This document shows, piece by piece, positions 19,600 through 29,217 of a stretch of DNA of 64,000 bases (position 1 is the stretch's first letter; each line of letters begins with the position of its first letter). Origin of the DNA: an uncultured Prevotella sp. (GTDB lineage Bacteria > Bacteroidota > Bacteroidia > Bacteroidales > Bacteroidaceae). The stretch spans positions 1 to 64,000 of the forward strand of contig ONAR01000019.1 in NCBI GenBank assembly GCA_900315835.1, read 5' to 3'. The notes below the pieces were generated by a model. The model was not told where the DNA came from. It did no database searches and worked only from the letters and a program-made list of their open reading frames with translations. Position numbers and translations under genes: made by a program.

Positions 19600-20379
19600 G
19601 GGGGGGAGGCCACCTCGTCTATAGGTTTCCATGCAGGCTCTACCAAAGGGACAACGACTTCTGCCCGACTAAGAGAATGACGGCCCTCACAGTCGCCGCT
19701 GAGACTTTTTTGCTTGACTTCATCACATCTTTGGCTGGATAAAGTGTCAGCATTGATTATCAATTAGTTATAAGCATGTTTTTGCAATTGATGGTGACGC
19801 ATTTACGAATTAAGGAAACGAAAATCATGTACATGCTTACGCTCCCTGAGGAGCTCTGAGTCTGTACGTGACTATTTTCCAATAAACTTATGTCCGATTC
19901 AGGGTGACGCATTGACGCACGGGGAAAATGGAATGATTACCGTCGCGGGGGTTAGGGCGGGGATGAACCCCGCCCCTACGGTGGACGGATCCTGACTTCA
20001 TCACGGCGCACCCGACAAACCCTGTGACTTTAATTAAAGCTAGGAAAACCTTTGTGCCAGCGTCCTTGGAGTTGTACGTCACCGGCGGCAGTGTTGTACA
20101 TCACTGGTGGCAGTGTTGTACGTCACTGGTGGCAGTGTAGTGGCCGGCCTGGTGCCGGCCACCAGCCCTTGGTATGGCATTGTCCCCACGCATCAGCGAG
20201 ATCAGCATGGGACTCAGTATAGTCTTTCACGCTGATGTCGCGGCTGGTGGCCGGCACCAGGCCGGCCACTACACTGTCACCGATGATGTACAACACTGTC
20301 ACCGGTGACGCATTGACGAAGTCAGGATGACGGCCCTCACAGTCGCCGCTGAGACTTTTTTGCTAATAAAACACGAACA
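19600..20379. repeat. Repeat-rich intergenic region between lacI and the OmpA gene
   Basis: No gene is supported here. It contains a 38-bp perfect direct repeat (19677-19714 and 20327-20364, GACGGCCCTCACAGTCGCCG...), several GGTGACGCATTGACG units, a half-copy of the long palindrome element (20026-20064), three 24-bp units of GTACGTCACTGGTGGCAGT-type (about 20075-20140), and two inverted family A cores (20135-20163 and 20246-20274). Confidence 0.75.
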
Positions 20380-20409
20380 GAGGGCAGCCCCCACAAAGGA
20401 ACTGCCCTC
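20380..20409 (-). terminator. Terminator after the OmpA-like gene
   Basis: On the minus strand the perfect stem GAGGGCAG/CTGCCCTC with a 14-base loop is followed by TGTTCGTGTTTTATT. It lies about 43 bases past the stop and could end the whole sus transcript. Confidence 0.7.
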
Positions 20410-20451
20410 CTGTCATATATATGAGCGGTAAAAACCCTACTGCTGCATCAA

Positions 20452-21609
20452 TCAGTTGACGCGCACGCGCACCTCGTTGGTGCGGAACTTCCTCACGGTC
20501 TCAGGCTTGTCTTTCTCGGCCTTGCCGGTGGCCACGGTGATGGTGACGCGGTTTCTGTCGTTCTCGGCGAAAGGCTGAACAGTGTCGCCCTTGCAGTCGG
20601 TCGTGATGATGGACTTGTCGATGCCTGCCTTGACGAGAGCCGCAGTGACGGCCTGGGCACGCTGGCGCGAATACCTCATATTGACCTTGGCAGTACCCGT
20701 ACCCTTGTCGGCATAACCGGTGACGACAATCTTCGCGTCCTTGTGCGTGTTGACGAAGTTGACAATCTCGGCCACCGTCTGCTCACTGATTGGCGAGCTC
20801 TTCCGAATGTTGAAGAAGATGTCGCGGCGGAGCGTCTCCTCCTCGGTCACCTTCTTATACACGGTCTCGTTGTACCAGGTGGTGTCGAGGCGGGTCTCAT
20901 AGACAGGCTCCACCTGCTTCGGCGCCTTCTTCTTGTAGCCGAAGTTGTAGGTCAGGCCCAGCAGTGCGGCAGCCTGCCAGTCGGGGTTGTTGTTGACCTT
21001 GAGGTTGTACATGTCGTTCTTGTAGTTGGCCTGCAGCTCAAGTCCGATGGTGAAGGCGTCGCACACGTTCCAGTTGAGCTGCGTGCCGAAGCGACCGTTG
21101 TAGCTGGCATGCTTCGTGCCGCAGTTCTGCGGATAGGTGGCATTGAGGGCCGTGAACGACTTGGTGATGTTCTCATACTCGTCGAAGTCCCAGCCATAGT
21201 TCACGCCGAAACCGGCAAGCAGCACCCAGTCGAAAGCGTGGGAGGCACGGTTGGGATTGATGATGTTGGTCATGTTCATCAGCAGGTCGAGGTCGCCCGT
21301 GATGGCCTTGAACTTATAGTCAACGTCATTCTTAAGGTTGAAGCGGCTGGCCTTGAAGCCGCCCTTGTTCTGCCAGCCCATCACATGGAGGCGGGCGCCC
21401 ACCTTGTCGTTGAAGTAACGGCCGAACTGCACGGCGTACTGCGGCGTGAGGAGGTCGGTGAACTTATAGTGCGTGAACGTTACCTGACCGCCACCTTGTA
21501 CGCCGATGAAATTATGCGCAGACGAGTAGTCTCTTTCTGCTTTCTGTGCATTGGCAGACATACTGAAGCAAAGCGCAGCAGCTGTCAAAAGGGAAAATAT
21601 TTTATTCAT
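20452..21609 (-). CDS. OmpA-family outer-membrane protein
   Basis: Predicted 385 residues with a signal peptide (AAALCFSMSANAQ). An N-terminal beta-barrel-like part (to about residue 225, ending LLGLTYNFGYKKK) is followed by a C-terminal OmpA-like peptidoglycan-binding domain: ISEQTVAEIVNFVNTHKDA, VTGYADKGTGTAKVNMRYSR and QRAQAVTAALVKAGI. It probably links the outer membrane to the cell wall. It starts 70 bases downstream of the SusF-like gene in the same direction and is followed by a terminator, so it may be the last gene of the sus transcript; a promoter of its own was not seen. A link to starch use is unproven. Confidence 0.88.
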   Translation of the reverse strand: MNKIFSLLTAAALCFSMSANAQKAERDYSSAHNFIGVQGGGQVTFTHYKFTDLLTPQYAVQFGRYFNDKVGARLHVMGWQNKGGFKASRFNLKNDVDYKFKAITGDLDLLMNMTNIINPNRASHAFDWVLLAGFGVNYGWDFDEYENITKSFTALNATYPQNCGTKHASYNGRFGTQLNWNVCDAFTIGLELQANYKNDMYNLKVNNNPDWQAAALLGLTYNFGYKKKAPKQVEPVYETRLDTTWYNETVYKKVTEEETLRRDIFFNIRKSSPISEQTVAEIVNFVNTHKDAKIVVTGYADKGTGTAKVNMRYSRQRAQAVTAALVKAGIDKSIITTDCKGDTVQPFAENDRNRVTITVATGKAEKDKPETVRKFRTNEVRVRVN

Positions 21610-21679
21610 AAGATTTCAATAAATAAAGGGCAATGGGAAGGGTGGCACGGGGCCACCGCTTCCTGATTGCATGAAAAAG

Positions 21680-23185
21680 TTATTCAACCGTTGCGTAAAT
21701 CTTATCCGTATTGGTGCGGCAGGGGTAGAGCCTGATGGTCTTGCCCACCACGCTCAGGTTTCCACCGTCGGTTACCAAGTTGCTTGCGTCGCCACCGAGG
21801 TTGATTTTCCAGTCATTGTTTGCCGTGAACTTCCATCCATCGGCCGTGACGGCGGCGTTGGTCATCACGAAGCAGTAGTGCTTGGCATCCCAGGTCATCT
21901 GCTGTGTGGCGTCAGCCTGATTCCAGCTGTTGAAGCTGCCCACAAGGTTCATGTTGGTAATCTTCGTGGCTTTCAGGGTCATATTGGCAGCATCAAGCGT
22001 GATATAATAGACGCCCTCGCCCTTGGCAGCAATAAAGTTGCCGCCGTCCTTGGCTGTAATGTCACCGGAGACAGTCACATTAGTGCTGTTGTACTCGCCC
22101 TTCTCCCAATCGGAGGCATCCTTGGCGATCTTGAACTCATTGCCCCAGCCATTGGGGTCGGCGCAATACACGTAGCCGGTATAGATGCCCTTGGCCTCAT
22201 CGGTAAGTGCGAGCTTCTGCTCGCCATCGCCCCATCCGTTGGTGGCTCCGCGGAAATAAACCACAGCGTTGAAGTTGATGGCCTCGACCTTGAACGTGCC
22301 CTCCATCATGTCAAGGGTGACACGGATTTTCTTGGCACCCTCAGGCACTTTGAAAGAATTGTCGGCACCAAGCACGGCGCGGCGGTCTATCTTGCCCTCG
22401 GTGGCATCATTCTTGCCGCCGACAATGCCGTAGACTTGAGACCAGTCACCCTTCGTGACTGCATCGCAAGCAGCGTCATCAGCGATGGCAAACCATGTGT
22501 CGCCACTGGCAGCAGCATCGAAGGTGACGGTGAAGATAGGATCCTCATACACGTCCTTGTCGCTGTGGCTGAACTTGATGCTGCGGTTGGTGGCAGAGGC
22601 AGCCCAGTCGCTGTTAGGACCACCAAGGATGTAGTAAGCCTTGGCGATGGTCACCTTGTTGAGCGGCGTGAGCGTCGTGTTGGAGGGCGAGAAGAAGTCC
22701 ACGCCCGGCTGGCCGATGCGTGCGGCGGCATCGTCCTTGGTCACCGTATAGAGAATTGTGCGATAGTACATCTTCGTGGTGGACGGGTTCTTGGTGATGT
22801 TGTTGAACCAGGCATCCTCCAACTCTGTAGGAGACACGGAGAACACGTTGGTGGTATCGTTCATCGTTGTGGAAACGGTGGCCGACTTGGCGAAATCTTC
22901 CGTGTTCGATACTTCCACCTCTGCCTTCAGCACGGTGTTGGCAGGCAGAGCACCTTCTTTGGCCGTAGCCTTTCCAAAGGCAATCGGTGTCTCAGAGTGC
23001 GTGGTCTCGTTGATGAGCTGGGTCAGGTCGATGGCCCCAACGGAATTGGTGACGGACACGTCGCTCACCTTGACCGGACTCTCCTGCTGGTTGGACTGCG
23101 GCCCGACCTCCGGGTCGTAGTTGTCGCTGCAACCCGTAAAGACTGCGCTCAGGAGAGCTATCATATATAAACTTATCTTTTTCAT
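21680..23185 (-). CDS. susF: SusF/SusE-family starch-binding lipoprotein
   Basis: Predicted 501-residue outer-membrane lipoprotein (signal MIALLSAVFTGC, Cys near 19). An N-terminal SusE/F domain precedes repeated beta-sandwich modules typical of SusF: VYFRGATNGWGDGEQKLAL, then MNLVGSFNSWNQADATQQMT with Trp residues placed as in starch-binding sites. It should hold starch at the cell surface without cutting it. It follows the SusE-like gene by 17 bases. Sequence in this family diverges quickly, so the E/F naming follows gene order. Confidence 0.85.
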   Translation of the reverse strand: MKKISLYMIALLSAVFTGCSDNYDPEVGPQSNQQESPVKVSDVSVTNSVGAIDLTQLINETTHSETPIAFGKATAKEGALPANTVLKAEVEVSNTEDFAKSATVSTTMNDTTNVFSVSPTELEDAWFNNITKNPSTTKMYYRTILYTVTKDDAAARIGQPGVDFFSPSNTTLTPLNKVTIAKAYYILGGPNSDWAASATNRSIKFSHSDKDVYEDPIFTVTFDAAASGDTWFAIADDAACDAVTKGDWSQVYGIVGGKNDATEGKIDRRAVLGADNSFKVPEGAKKIRVTLDMMEGTFKVEAINFNAVVYFRGATNGWGDGEQKLALTDEAKGIYTGYVYCADPNGWGNEFKIAKDASDWEKGEYNSTNVTVSGDITAKDGGNFIAAKGEGVYYITLDAANMTLKATKITNMNLVGSFNSWNQADATQQMTWDAKHYCFVMTNAAVTADGWKFTANNDWKINLGGDASNLVTDGGNLSVVGKTIRLYPCRTNTDKIYATVE

Positions 23186-23202
23186 TGCTGTTGCGTTTAG
23201 AG

Positions 23203-24132
23203 TTATTTGACAACTTCTACCTTCACTGTATTCTTCTTCATGTTAACAGTGATCTTTACTTTGCCGCCGGCGAATCCGGCGAACTTATATGAGCCCTTAC
23301 CCTTGACCAGTTTACCTTCGTAAGAGCCAGAAGCATCAAAGGACACTTCGACCGGATTGTCGTCTTTCTGAGAGCCGTAGGAGTCAGCATCCCATCCTGT
23401 CAGAGCCGTGTAGAAGCGGAACATCAAGTCACCGGCCGGAACCTCGAAGGTGCCGTGGTATTCCTTGGAGTCGATGGCGTCGGCATTCTCAAACAGACGC
23501 CAGGAATTAAACAACTCGGTATTGCCGGCATTGGGTTCATTCCAATTACCGTCTGATTTGGCATTCAGACTGCCGACGATGTAGATGAAGCCAGGGCTCT
23601 TCACAGCGTTGTAGGCTGCCATATGCTTAAACGTGGCATAGTTGGACGACATAATGCCGGTGCCTTCAATTTCCTCGCCCATGGAAGTTTCTATGCAAGA
23701 GTAGACGCGGAGCGCCACCTCACGATAGCCTTTGTCCACATACTCTGTCTTGTCCTTGAAACCATCGAGCTCGCAGATGGCGGCGGCAATTTCTTCACCG
23801 TCGATGTTCGAATTGGCCTTGGTATAAGTGGAAGCCAAGAACTTGGGCTTGCCGTCCTTCTCGTTCCAGGTCACCTTGCCGTCGTCGCCGACAAGACCTA
23901 CTTGAATCTTATAAGTAGCAAAGGCATTGTAGCCATAATCCGGCTGCGACCACGTAAGGTTCACGTTGTTGCCCTTGGCCAACTGGATGTATTGGTCAGC
24001 CACGGGCGACTGGTTAATGGTAAATGTGGTAGGCGACGTGATGACCGGGTTGGAGTCCCTGTCCTCGTCACAGGCTGTGAACAAAGCCAGGACACTCACA
24101 AGCATCATCGCCAATGAAAATATCTTTTTCAT
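23203..24132 (-). CDS. susE: SusE-like outer-membrane lipoprotein
   Basis: Predicted 309 residues with a lipoprotein signal (VSVLALFTAC, Cys near 21). The N-terminal region (TFTINQSPVADQYIQLAKGN then VNLTWSQPDYGYNA) is the SusE Ig-like domain. The second half (FIYIVGSLNAKSDGNWNEP to the end) resembles one starch-binding module. It lies 39 bases after the SusD-like gene and is expected to sit on the cell surface with the SusCD complex. It is shorter than Bacteroides SusE, with room for about one binding module. Confidence 0.85.
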   Translation of the reverse strand: MKKIFSLAMMLVSVLALFTACDEDRDSNPVITSPTTFTINQSPVADQYIQLAKGNNVNLTWSQPDYGYNAFATYKIQVGLVGDDGKVTWNEKDGKPKFLASTYTKANSNIDGEEIAAAICELDGFKDKTEYVDKGYREVALRVYSCIETSMGEEIEGTGIMSSNYATFKHMAAYNAVKSPGFIYIVGSLNAKSDGNWNEPNAGNTELFNSWRLFENADAIDSKEYHGTFEVPAGDLMFRFYTALTGWDADSYGSQKDDNPVEVSFDASGSYEGKLVKGKGSYKFAGFAGGKVKITVNMKKNTVKVEVVK

Positions 24133-24171
24133 AATCGTTGTGTCAATTAGATTCTTCTAACTAAATACTTA

Positions 24172-25833
24172 TTATCCCTCGTAACCTGGATTCTGCTTGA
24201 GATTGTGGTTGGTACCCAACTCAGTCTGCGGAATGGGGAAGATGTTGAAGTAAGACGGGAACTTGCCGCCTTCTTGCACGCCACCTTTCCACTGCCAGGT
24301 GTAGTTACTGTTGCCAAAGTATCCGTAGCGGATGAGGTCGGTGCGGCGCAGTCCCTCGAAGTAGAGCTCACGGGCGCGCTCGTCGAGCAGCTCATTCAGG
24401 GTGTAAGATGACAGCAGGTTGTTGTTGTTGGCACGCTTGCGCACCTCGTTGATCAGGCGTGTGCCCTCAGTGAGTGTCACCTCAGAGCCGGCCTCACGGG
24501 CCTCTGCCTCGGCGTAGATGTAGTAGGCCTCGGGCAGGCGCATGAGCATGATGTCGTTGTCGCAGTGGTCGGAGTTAGCAGTAGCCCCGTCGTCAGAGCG
24601 GTCGCTGGTGAACTTCGTTATAGCCAGGCCATCCGTAAATGTCGCAAGGTAATCATTGGTGTATTTGCGGTCCTTCTTACCATGAGTTCCGTCAGCATTG
24701 TCACCGTAAAGCAGGGCACGGTCGTCGCCGGCAGCCTTCGTGATGGTCTCTGGAGTCCAAGATTTAAGACTCTCCAAGTCGTTGAGGCTGATGAACTTCT
24801 TCACCAAATCTACACGCGTGCGGTTACCGCCCCAAGCCTGCGAAGACTTTTGCGGATAGTCGGCCGCCATGTTTGCATCCCAGGTAGATCCATGCAAGAA
24901 GGTAGAGGCACCCCAAGAGGCAGCCGTGGCGCCATCGAGGGCGAAGCCGAAGATGCACTCGTTGTAAGCACCCGTCTGGTCGTTGTCGGCCATAAAGAGC
25001 ATCTGGTAGGCAGAATACTTGTCGTTGGCACTGCGGTGAGTAGTGGCATTGTCGCCCTCCCAAAGTGTACGGCCCGACTCCTTGATGACCTTCTCGGCAT
25101 ATTCCTTAGCCTTGGTCCACTCAGCCTTGCCGGTGTATTTCTCGGCATTGAGATAGAGTCGGGCCAGCAGCATCCAGGCTGCGCTCTGGTCGGCACGTGA
25201 GTAGTTCTTCTCACCTTTCTTGCGTACAGAAGGCGGGAGCATGTTGCCCATATTCTCCTCCAGGTCCTTCACGATGAAGTTGTAGAGGTCGGCGCTCTTG
25301 ATCTGCTTCGGATCGGGGTCAGGCATGGTCTCCGAGAAAGAGGGGTTGCCGAAGTTGTCGAGCAGATAATAATAGTAAAGGTCGCGCATGAAGTGAGCCT
25401 CCGCCGTCATCGTCTTGTCGTAGTCAGCACACTCCTTGAGGTACTGATTGCAGATAGACACACCGAAGTTGAGACGCCACCACAGGCCGTAAAGGCTCTC
25501 GTTGGCAGCGGTGAAGGAGTTCTTACTGAACTCTCCGGTACCATGGTCGGTCCATCCGCAAATGGCCTCGTCGGTGGTCAGCTCGTTGGCATTCCACAGC
25601 AGACGGTACAGCACCGACAGACCAGGGTCGCCGAGGTCAAGCTCCGACTCGCCCGGGCCTTTGCCCTCGAAGACGAACTCGGCATACATCTTATTGAAAA
25701 GCTTGTCGGCATTCACCTGCGTGTTCAGGCGGGGGTCAATGGGCTCCACATTCAAGTCATTGACGCAGGAGCTCATGCCTAAGGTCATGGCCAGGCCGAC
25801 AATAGGAAAAGCTTTCTTTATATTGAATTTCAT
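24172..25833 (-). CDS. susD: SusD-like starch-binding lipoprotein (RagB/SusD family)
   Basis: Predicted 553-residue surface lipoprotein that forms the lid of the SusC channel and binds helical starch. The lipoprotein Cys is in LGMSSCVNDLNVEP. Family features include the helical TPR-like regions (SLYGLWWRLNFGVSICNQYL; AHFMRDLYYYYLLDNFGN), LMRLPEAYYIYAEAEAREAG near 430, and the C-terminal DERARELYFEGLRRTDLIRY with the ending FPIPQTELGTN...QNPGY. It directly follows susC by 43 bases. Assignment to the starch system rests on neighbours. Confidence 0.95.
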   Translation of the reverse strand: MKFNIKKAFPIVGLAMTLGMSSCVNDLNVEPIDPRLNTQVNADKLFNKMYAEFVFEGKGPGESELDLGDPGLSVLYRLLWNANELTTDEAICGWTDHGTGEFSKNSFTAANESLYGLWWRLNFGVSICNQYLKECADYDKTMTAEAHFMRDLYYYYLLDNFGNPSFSETMPDPDPKQIKSADLYNFIVKDLEENMGNMLPPSVRKKGEKNYSRADQSAAWMLLARLYLNAEKYTGKAEWTKAKEYAEKVIKESGRTLWEGDNATTHRSANDKYSAYQMLFMADNDQTGAYNECIFGFALDGATAASWGASTFLHGSTWDANMAADYPQKSSQAWGGNRTRVDLVKKFISLNDLESLKSWTPETITKAAGDDRALLYGDNADGTHGKKDRKYTNDYLATFTDGLAITKFTSDRSDDGATANSDHCDNDIMLMRLPEAYYIYAEAEAREAGSEVTLTEGTRLINEVRKRANNNNLLSSYTLNELLDERARELYFEGLRRTDLIRYGYFGNSNYTWQWKGGVQEGGKFPSYFNIFPIPQTELGTNHNLKQNPGYEG

Positions 25834-25876
25834 AATGATATACTCTTAAAAATATTGAACAGTAACCGCTGAAGAA

Positions 25877-28800
25877 TTAGAAATCGAGGTTCAGACCGAT
25901 GAGGAACGTCCTCGGGCGCGGATAGACCGTGCCGTCGATACCGCCGTTGACCTCGGGGTCGAGACCTGAGTAGCCGGTGATGGTGAACACATTGGTGCAG
26001 CTGGCGTAGATGCGTCCGCTCAGGCCTTTGTAGGAACCACCGTTGAAGAGGTTGGTGAACGAGTAGCCCAGCGTGATGTTGTCGCACTTCAGGAACGAGG
26101 CGTTCTCCACGAAGTAGTCGGTCAGCGCGTCGTAAATGGCCGAGCCGTTGAGATAGTTCACCTCAAGCGAGTAAGGCATGGTGTTGCTCATGTAGCCCGT
26201 GCCGGTGCCTACATAATAAGGTGAGCGGTAGCCCATCTTCATCTTGTTGAAGACATAGTTGCCCACGCTGGCGCGGAGTCCGATGCCCAGGTCCCAGTTC
26301 TTGTACTGCAGGCGTGAGCTCAGGCCGAAGAGCCAGGGAGCCACGGAAGACTTGTAGTAGTACTTGTCGTTGTAGTCGATGACACCGTCAGCATTGCGGT
26401 CGACGACGACACCCTGCAAAGGCTTCCCGTTGACATCATAAACCTGCTGATAGACGAAGAACGATCCGACGGGCTCGCCCACCTGATGGGCCTGGCCGTA
26501 GTTGCCCGTACCGAGGCCTACGTCGCCATACTCAATGGGCTGGCCGTCGCCTGCGAGAGCGGTAATCTTGTTCTTGTTGTAGGTGGCGTTGCCGGTGAGT
26601 TCCCAGTGCCAGTCGGCAGTCTGGATTGGCCTGACGGTAATGGCGGCCTCAAAACCGGTGTTCTCCATCGAACCGATGTTCTTCATGATGCGGTTACCGA
26701 AGTTGGACAGAGAAGCCACAGGAGCATTCATCAGCAGGTCGGTGGTCTTACGCTTATACACATCGAAGCTGGCGCTTACGCGACTGTTCCAAAGGCTCAC
26801 GTCGATACCGGCGTTATAGGTGGTGGTGGTCTCCCACTTCAGATTCTCGTTGTAACCCTGTGGGATGTACTGCTTACCGTCGCCGGCTGCGGGATAGAGG
26901 GCCTGTGTGCTGGTAGGCTCCTGATAGACAGGGAAGTAGAGATAGTCGCCGATGCCCTCCTGCTGGCCGGTCTGACCCCAGCCGAGGCGGAGCTTCAACT
27001 CGTCGATCTGCTTGACGCTGCGCAGGAAAGGTTCATTGTTGATCTTCCAGCCCAAAGCCACTGATGGGAAGTAACCCCAGCGGTTGTTCTTCGGGAAGCG
27101 CGAGCTGCCGTCGGCGCGGAACGTGGCGGTGAGCATGTAGCGGTCGAAGGCCGAGTAGTTCATACGGCCGTAGAAGGAGACGAGGTAGTGCTCTGATTTC
27201 CACTCACTGTTCTGCTCGTTGTATTTCTTTCCGGCGTTGGCCTTATTAGTTGAGGGATAAAGACCGAACTGGTTGTAGTCGCCCCAGTACTTCTCATGAC
27301 GCCACTCATAACCGCCCATGATGTCAAAGTGCTGCGTCTTGGCGAAGTCCTTCAGATACTGAGCGTATGCGCTGAAGTTGAGGTTGTACTTGTTCTCGTG
27401 GTCGGTCTTGTGGAAACCATAGTAGAGGTTGGCCGGGCTCCAGGGCTGCACGTCCTGACGCTGCTTACCGTTTGACCAGTCGCCGGCGGCATTCACGTGA
27501 AGGTGAAGGTCCTCAAAGCCATGAATCTTATAGTCGGCCTCCACGTTGCCCATGTAGTCGTAAGAGTTGGCGCGGTCGAGGTTGCCATTGATCAAAGCCA
27601 CTGGGTTGGCTGTTGCCAGATCAATCTTGGTCAGTGGCCAAGCGCTGTCGCCAAACGAGGCGGCCTGCGTCCACTCCCAGTAGTGGTTGAAGTTGGCAAA
27701 CTTGGCGTCGCTCGAATAGACGGGCTGCGTGGGGTCGAAGCTCACGGCCGCGCCGATGGCGTCGGTGTTGGCGTAGCGGTTGTGCGCATACATGAACTTG
27801 CCGTTGATGTTGAACGTCAGGTGGTCGTCAAACAGCGAGGGGCTGAGGTTGACGCTGGCGGTGGTACGCTGGAAGTTGGAAGTCTTCAGGATACCGTTCT
27901 CATCGGTGAAGCCCGCGCTGACGCGGTAAGGCATGTTCTTCAGGCCGCCCGACACCGTAATATTATGGTCGGTAGAGATGGCCGTGTGGTAAATCTGCTT
28001 CTGCCAGTCGGTGTTGGCTGAGCCTAAGAGGTTCTCGCGAGCGGATGCCACATACTTGCCGTCAACGGTCTTACCGGGATAGAGCTGCTTCACAAGCGCA
28101 CGGTACTCATTGCCGTCGAGCACGTCGAGGTACTCGGGTACGGTGGCCATCGACACGTTGCCGTTGTAGCTCACCTTGGGAGCCGAGCCCTTGCGGCCCT
28201 TCTTCGTAGTGATGATGATGACACCGTTGGAGCCGCGGCTACCGTAGATGGCGGTGGCGGAAGCGTCCTTCAAGACGGTGAAGCTCTCGATATCGTTAGG
28301 GTTGACCATGGAGAGGAGGTTCGACAAGCCCTTCACGCCCTGGTTGTCCATGGGCAGACCGTCGATGACAATCAGCGGGTCGTTGGAAGCGTTCAGTGAC
28401 GAGCCGCCACGAATGCGGATGGTGGCGCCGGCGCCCGGCTGGCCGTTGGTCGTCGTAACGTTGACACCGGCAATCTTGCCCTGCATCATCTCCTGCGCGT
28501 TGGTCACGAGTCCGTGATTCTTCTCGTCGGGCTTGATGGCCGTCACCGAGCCGGTGAGGTCGTTTTTCTTGGCCACGCCGTAGCCGATCACCACCACCTC
28601 GTTCAAGGCCTTGGTGTCGTCGTGCATGGTGATGACGGCGTTGTCGGTGGCATCGACCGTCTGCGGGGCCATGCCCAAATAAGTAATAGTGAGCTTGGTG
28701 CCCGGAGCAACCTTCACCTGGTAGTTGCCATCCATGTCAGTAATGCCGACGGTCTTACCGCCAGCCTGGATGGTAGCACCCATGACGGGCTCGCCGGAAG

Positions 28801-28918
28801 CATCTTTCACTTGTCCCTTGATGACACCAGTCTGTGCCCAGGAACTTGCCGCAAGAAGTAATCCTCCTGTGAGGACCAACATTCTGCGAGGCATCTTGAT
28901 TTTTACCTGCTTCATCAT
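25877..28918 (-). CDS. susC: SusC-like TonB-dependent oligosaccharide transporter
   Basis: Predicted 1013-residue outer-membrane barrel. The start at 28918 (MMKQVKIKMPRRMLVL) gives a normal signal peptide; an open frame 18 codons longer is less likely. Domains in order: a carboxypeptidase-regulatory-like Ig domain (IKGQVKDASGEPVMGATI), the TonB box and plug (VVVIGYGVAKKNDLTGSV; GGSSLNASNDPLIVIDGLP; GSRGSNGVIIITTKKG) and a long barrel ending FLIGLNLDF. It imports maltooligosaccharides using TonB energy. First gene of the sus operon; both candidate regulatory sites lie upstream. Confidence 0.96.
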   Translation of the reverse strand: MMKQVKIKMPRRMLVLTGGLLLAASSWAQTGVIKGQVKDASGEPVMGATIQAGGKTVGITDMDGNYQVKVAPGTKLTITYLGMAPQTVDATDNAVITMHDDTKALNEVVVIGYGVAKKNDLTGSVTAIKPDEKNHGLVTNAQEMMQGKIAGVNVTTTNGQPGAGATIRIRGGSSLNASNDPLIVIDGLPMDNQGVKGLSNLLSMVNPNDIESFTVLKDASATAIYGSRGSNGVIIITTKKGRKGSAPKVSYNGNVSMATVPEYLDVLDGNEYRALVKQLYPGKTVDGKYVASARENLLGSANTDWQKQIYHTAISTDHNITVSGGLKNMPYRVSAGFTDENGILKTSNFQRTTASVNLSPSLFDDHLTFNINGKFMYAHNRYANTDAIGAAVSFDPTQPVYSSDAKFANFNHYWEWTQAASFGDSAWPLTKIDLATANPVALINGNLDRANSYDYMGNVEADYKIHGFEDLHLHVNAAGDWSNGKQRQDVQPWSPANLYYGFHKTDHENKYNLNFSAYAQYLKDFAKTQHFDIMGGYEWRHEKYWGDYNQFGLYPSTNKANAGKKYNEQNSEWKSEHYLVSFYGRMNYSAFDRYMLTATFRADGSSRFPKNNRWGYFPSVALGWKINNEPFLRSVKQIDELKLRLGWGQTGQQEGIGDYLYFPVYQEPTSTQALYPAAGDGKQYIPQGYNENLKWETTTTYNAGIDVSLWNSRVSASFDVYKRKTTDLLMNAPVASLSNFGNRIMKNIGSMENTGFEAAITVRPIQTADWHWELTGNATYNKNKITALAGDGQPIEYGDVGLGTGNYGQAHQVGEPVGSFFVYQQVYDVNGKPLQGVVVDRNADGVIDYNDKYYYKSSVAPWLFGLSSRLQYKNWDLGIGLRASVGNYVFNKMKMGYRSPYYVGTGTGYMSNTMPYSLEVNYLNGSAIYDALTDYFVENASFLKCDNITLGYSFTNLFNGGSYKGLSGRIYASCTNVFTITGYSGLDPEVNGGIDGTVYPRPRTFLIGLNLDF

Positions 28919-28984
28919 TTGCTTTATATTAAGATTGGTATATAATTCCTTGAAGTTATTTAGACTTTTCAATCATCAACGGTG

Positions 28985-28992
28985 CAAATTTA
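28985..28992 (-). promoter_or_regulatory. Putative susC -7 promoter element
   Basis: TAAATTTG on the minus strand matches TAnnTTTG and lies about 67 bases before the chosen susC start. No clear -33 element was seen, as expected for an activator-dependent promoter. Confidence 0.55.
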
Positions 28993-29047
28993 AGAAGAAT
29001 TTAGAGTGGGCTTGCTTATTTTTTGCCCTATTTGCGTTTTTAGCCGC

Positions 29048-29060
29048 GTAAACGTTTGCA
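29048..29060. promoter_or_regulatory. Putative LacI-type operator upstream of susC
   Basis: GTAAACGTTTGCA, nearly palindromic around the central ACGT. It is the most symmetric copy of the motif seen before malQ and the amylase gene. Confidence 0.65.
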
Positions 29061-29069
29061 CTGTATTAT

Positions 29070-29083
29070 TTGATTTATGTCAT
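29070..29083. promoter_or_regulatory. TTGAT-N4-GTCAT box upstream of susC
   Basis: TTGATTTATGTCAT is identical over 14 bases to the box upstream of malQ (9697-9710). It lies about 88 bases centre-to-centre from the -7 element, with the LacI-type operator in between. Confidence 0.6.
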
Positions 29084-29123
29084 TGACCGAGGTCAAAAAG
29101 TGAGGGGTTAGACAATGGAATTA

Positions 29124-29152
29124 GTGTAGTGGCAGGTCTTGTACCGGCCACC
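29124..29152. repeat. Family A palindromic repeat, copy in the susC-amylase gap
   Basis: A diverged core (GTGTAGTGGCAGG...) in the roughly 1-kb gap between the divergent susC and amylase genes. A second copy is at 29480-29508. Confidence 0.7.
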
Positions 29153-29217
29153 AAACGCCGAACACCAACCGACAAACCCCTGACAGCGTCCACCGGATGA
29201 TATATTATATAAGGTAT

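Noticed and set aside
19539..20082. Small open frames in the lacI-OmpA gap
   Set aside because: They cover operators and dispersed repeats and show no codon pattern or domain.
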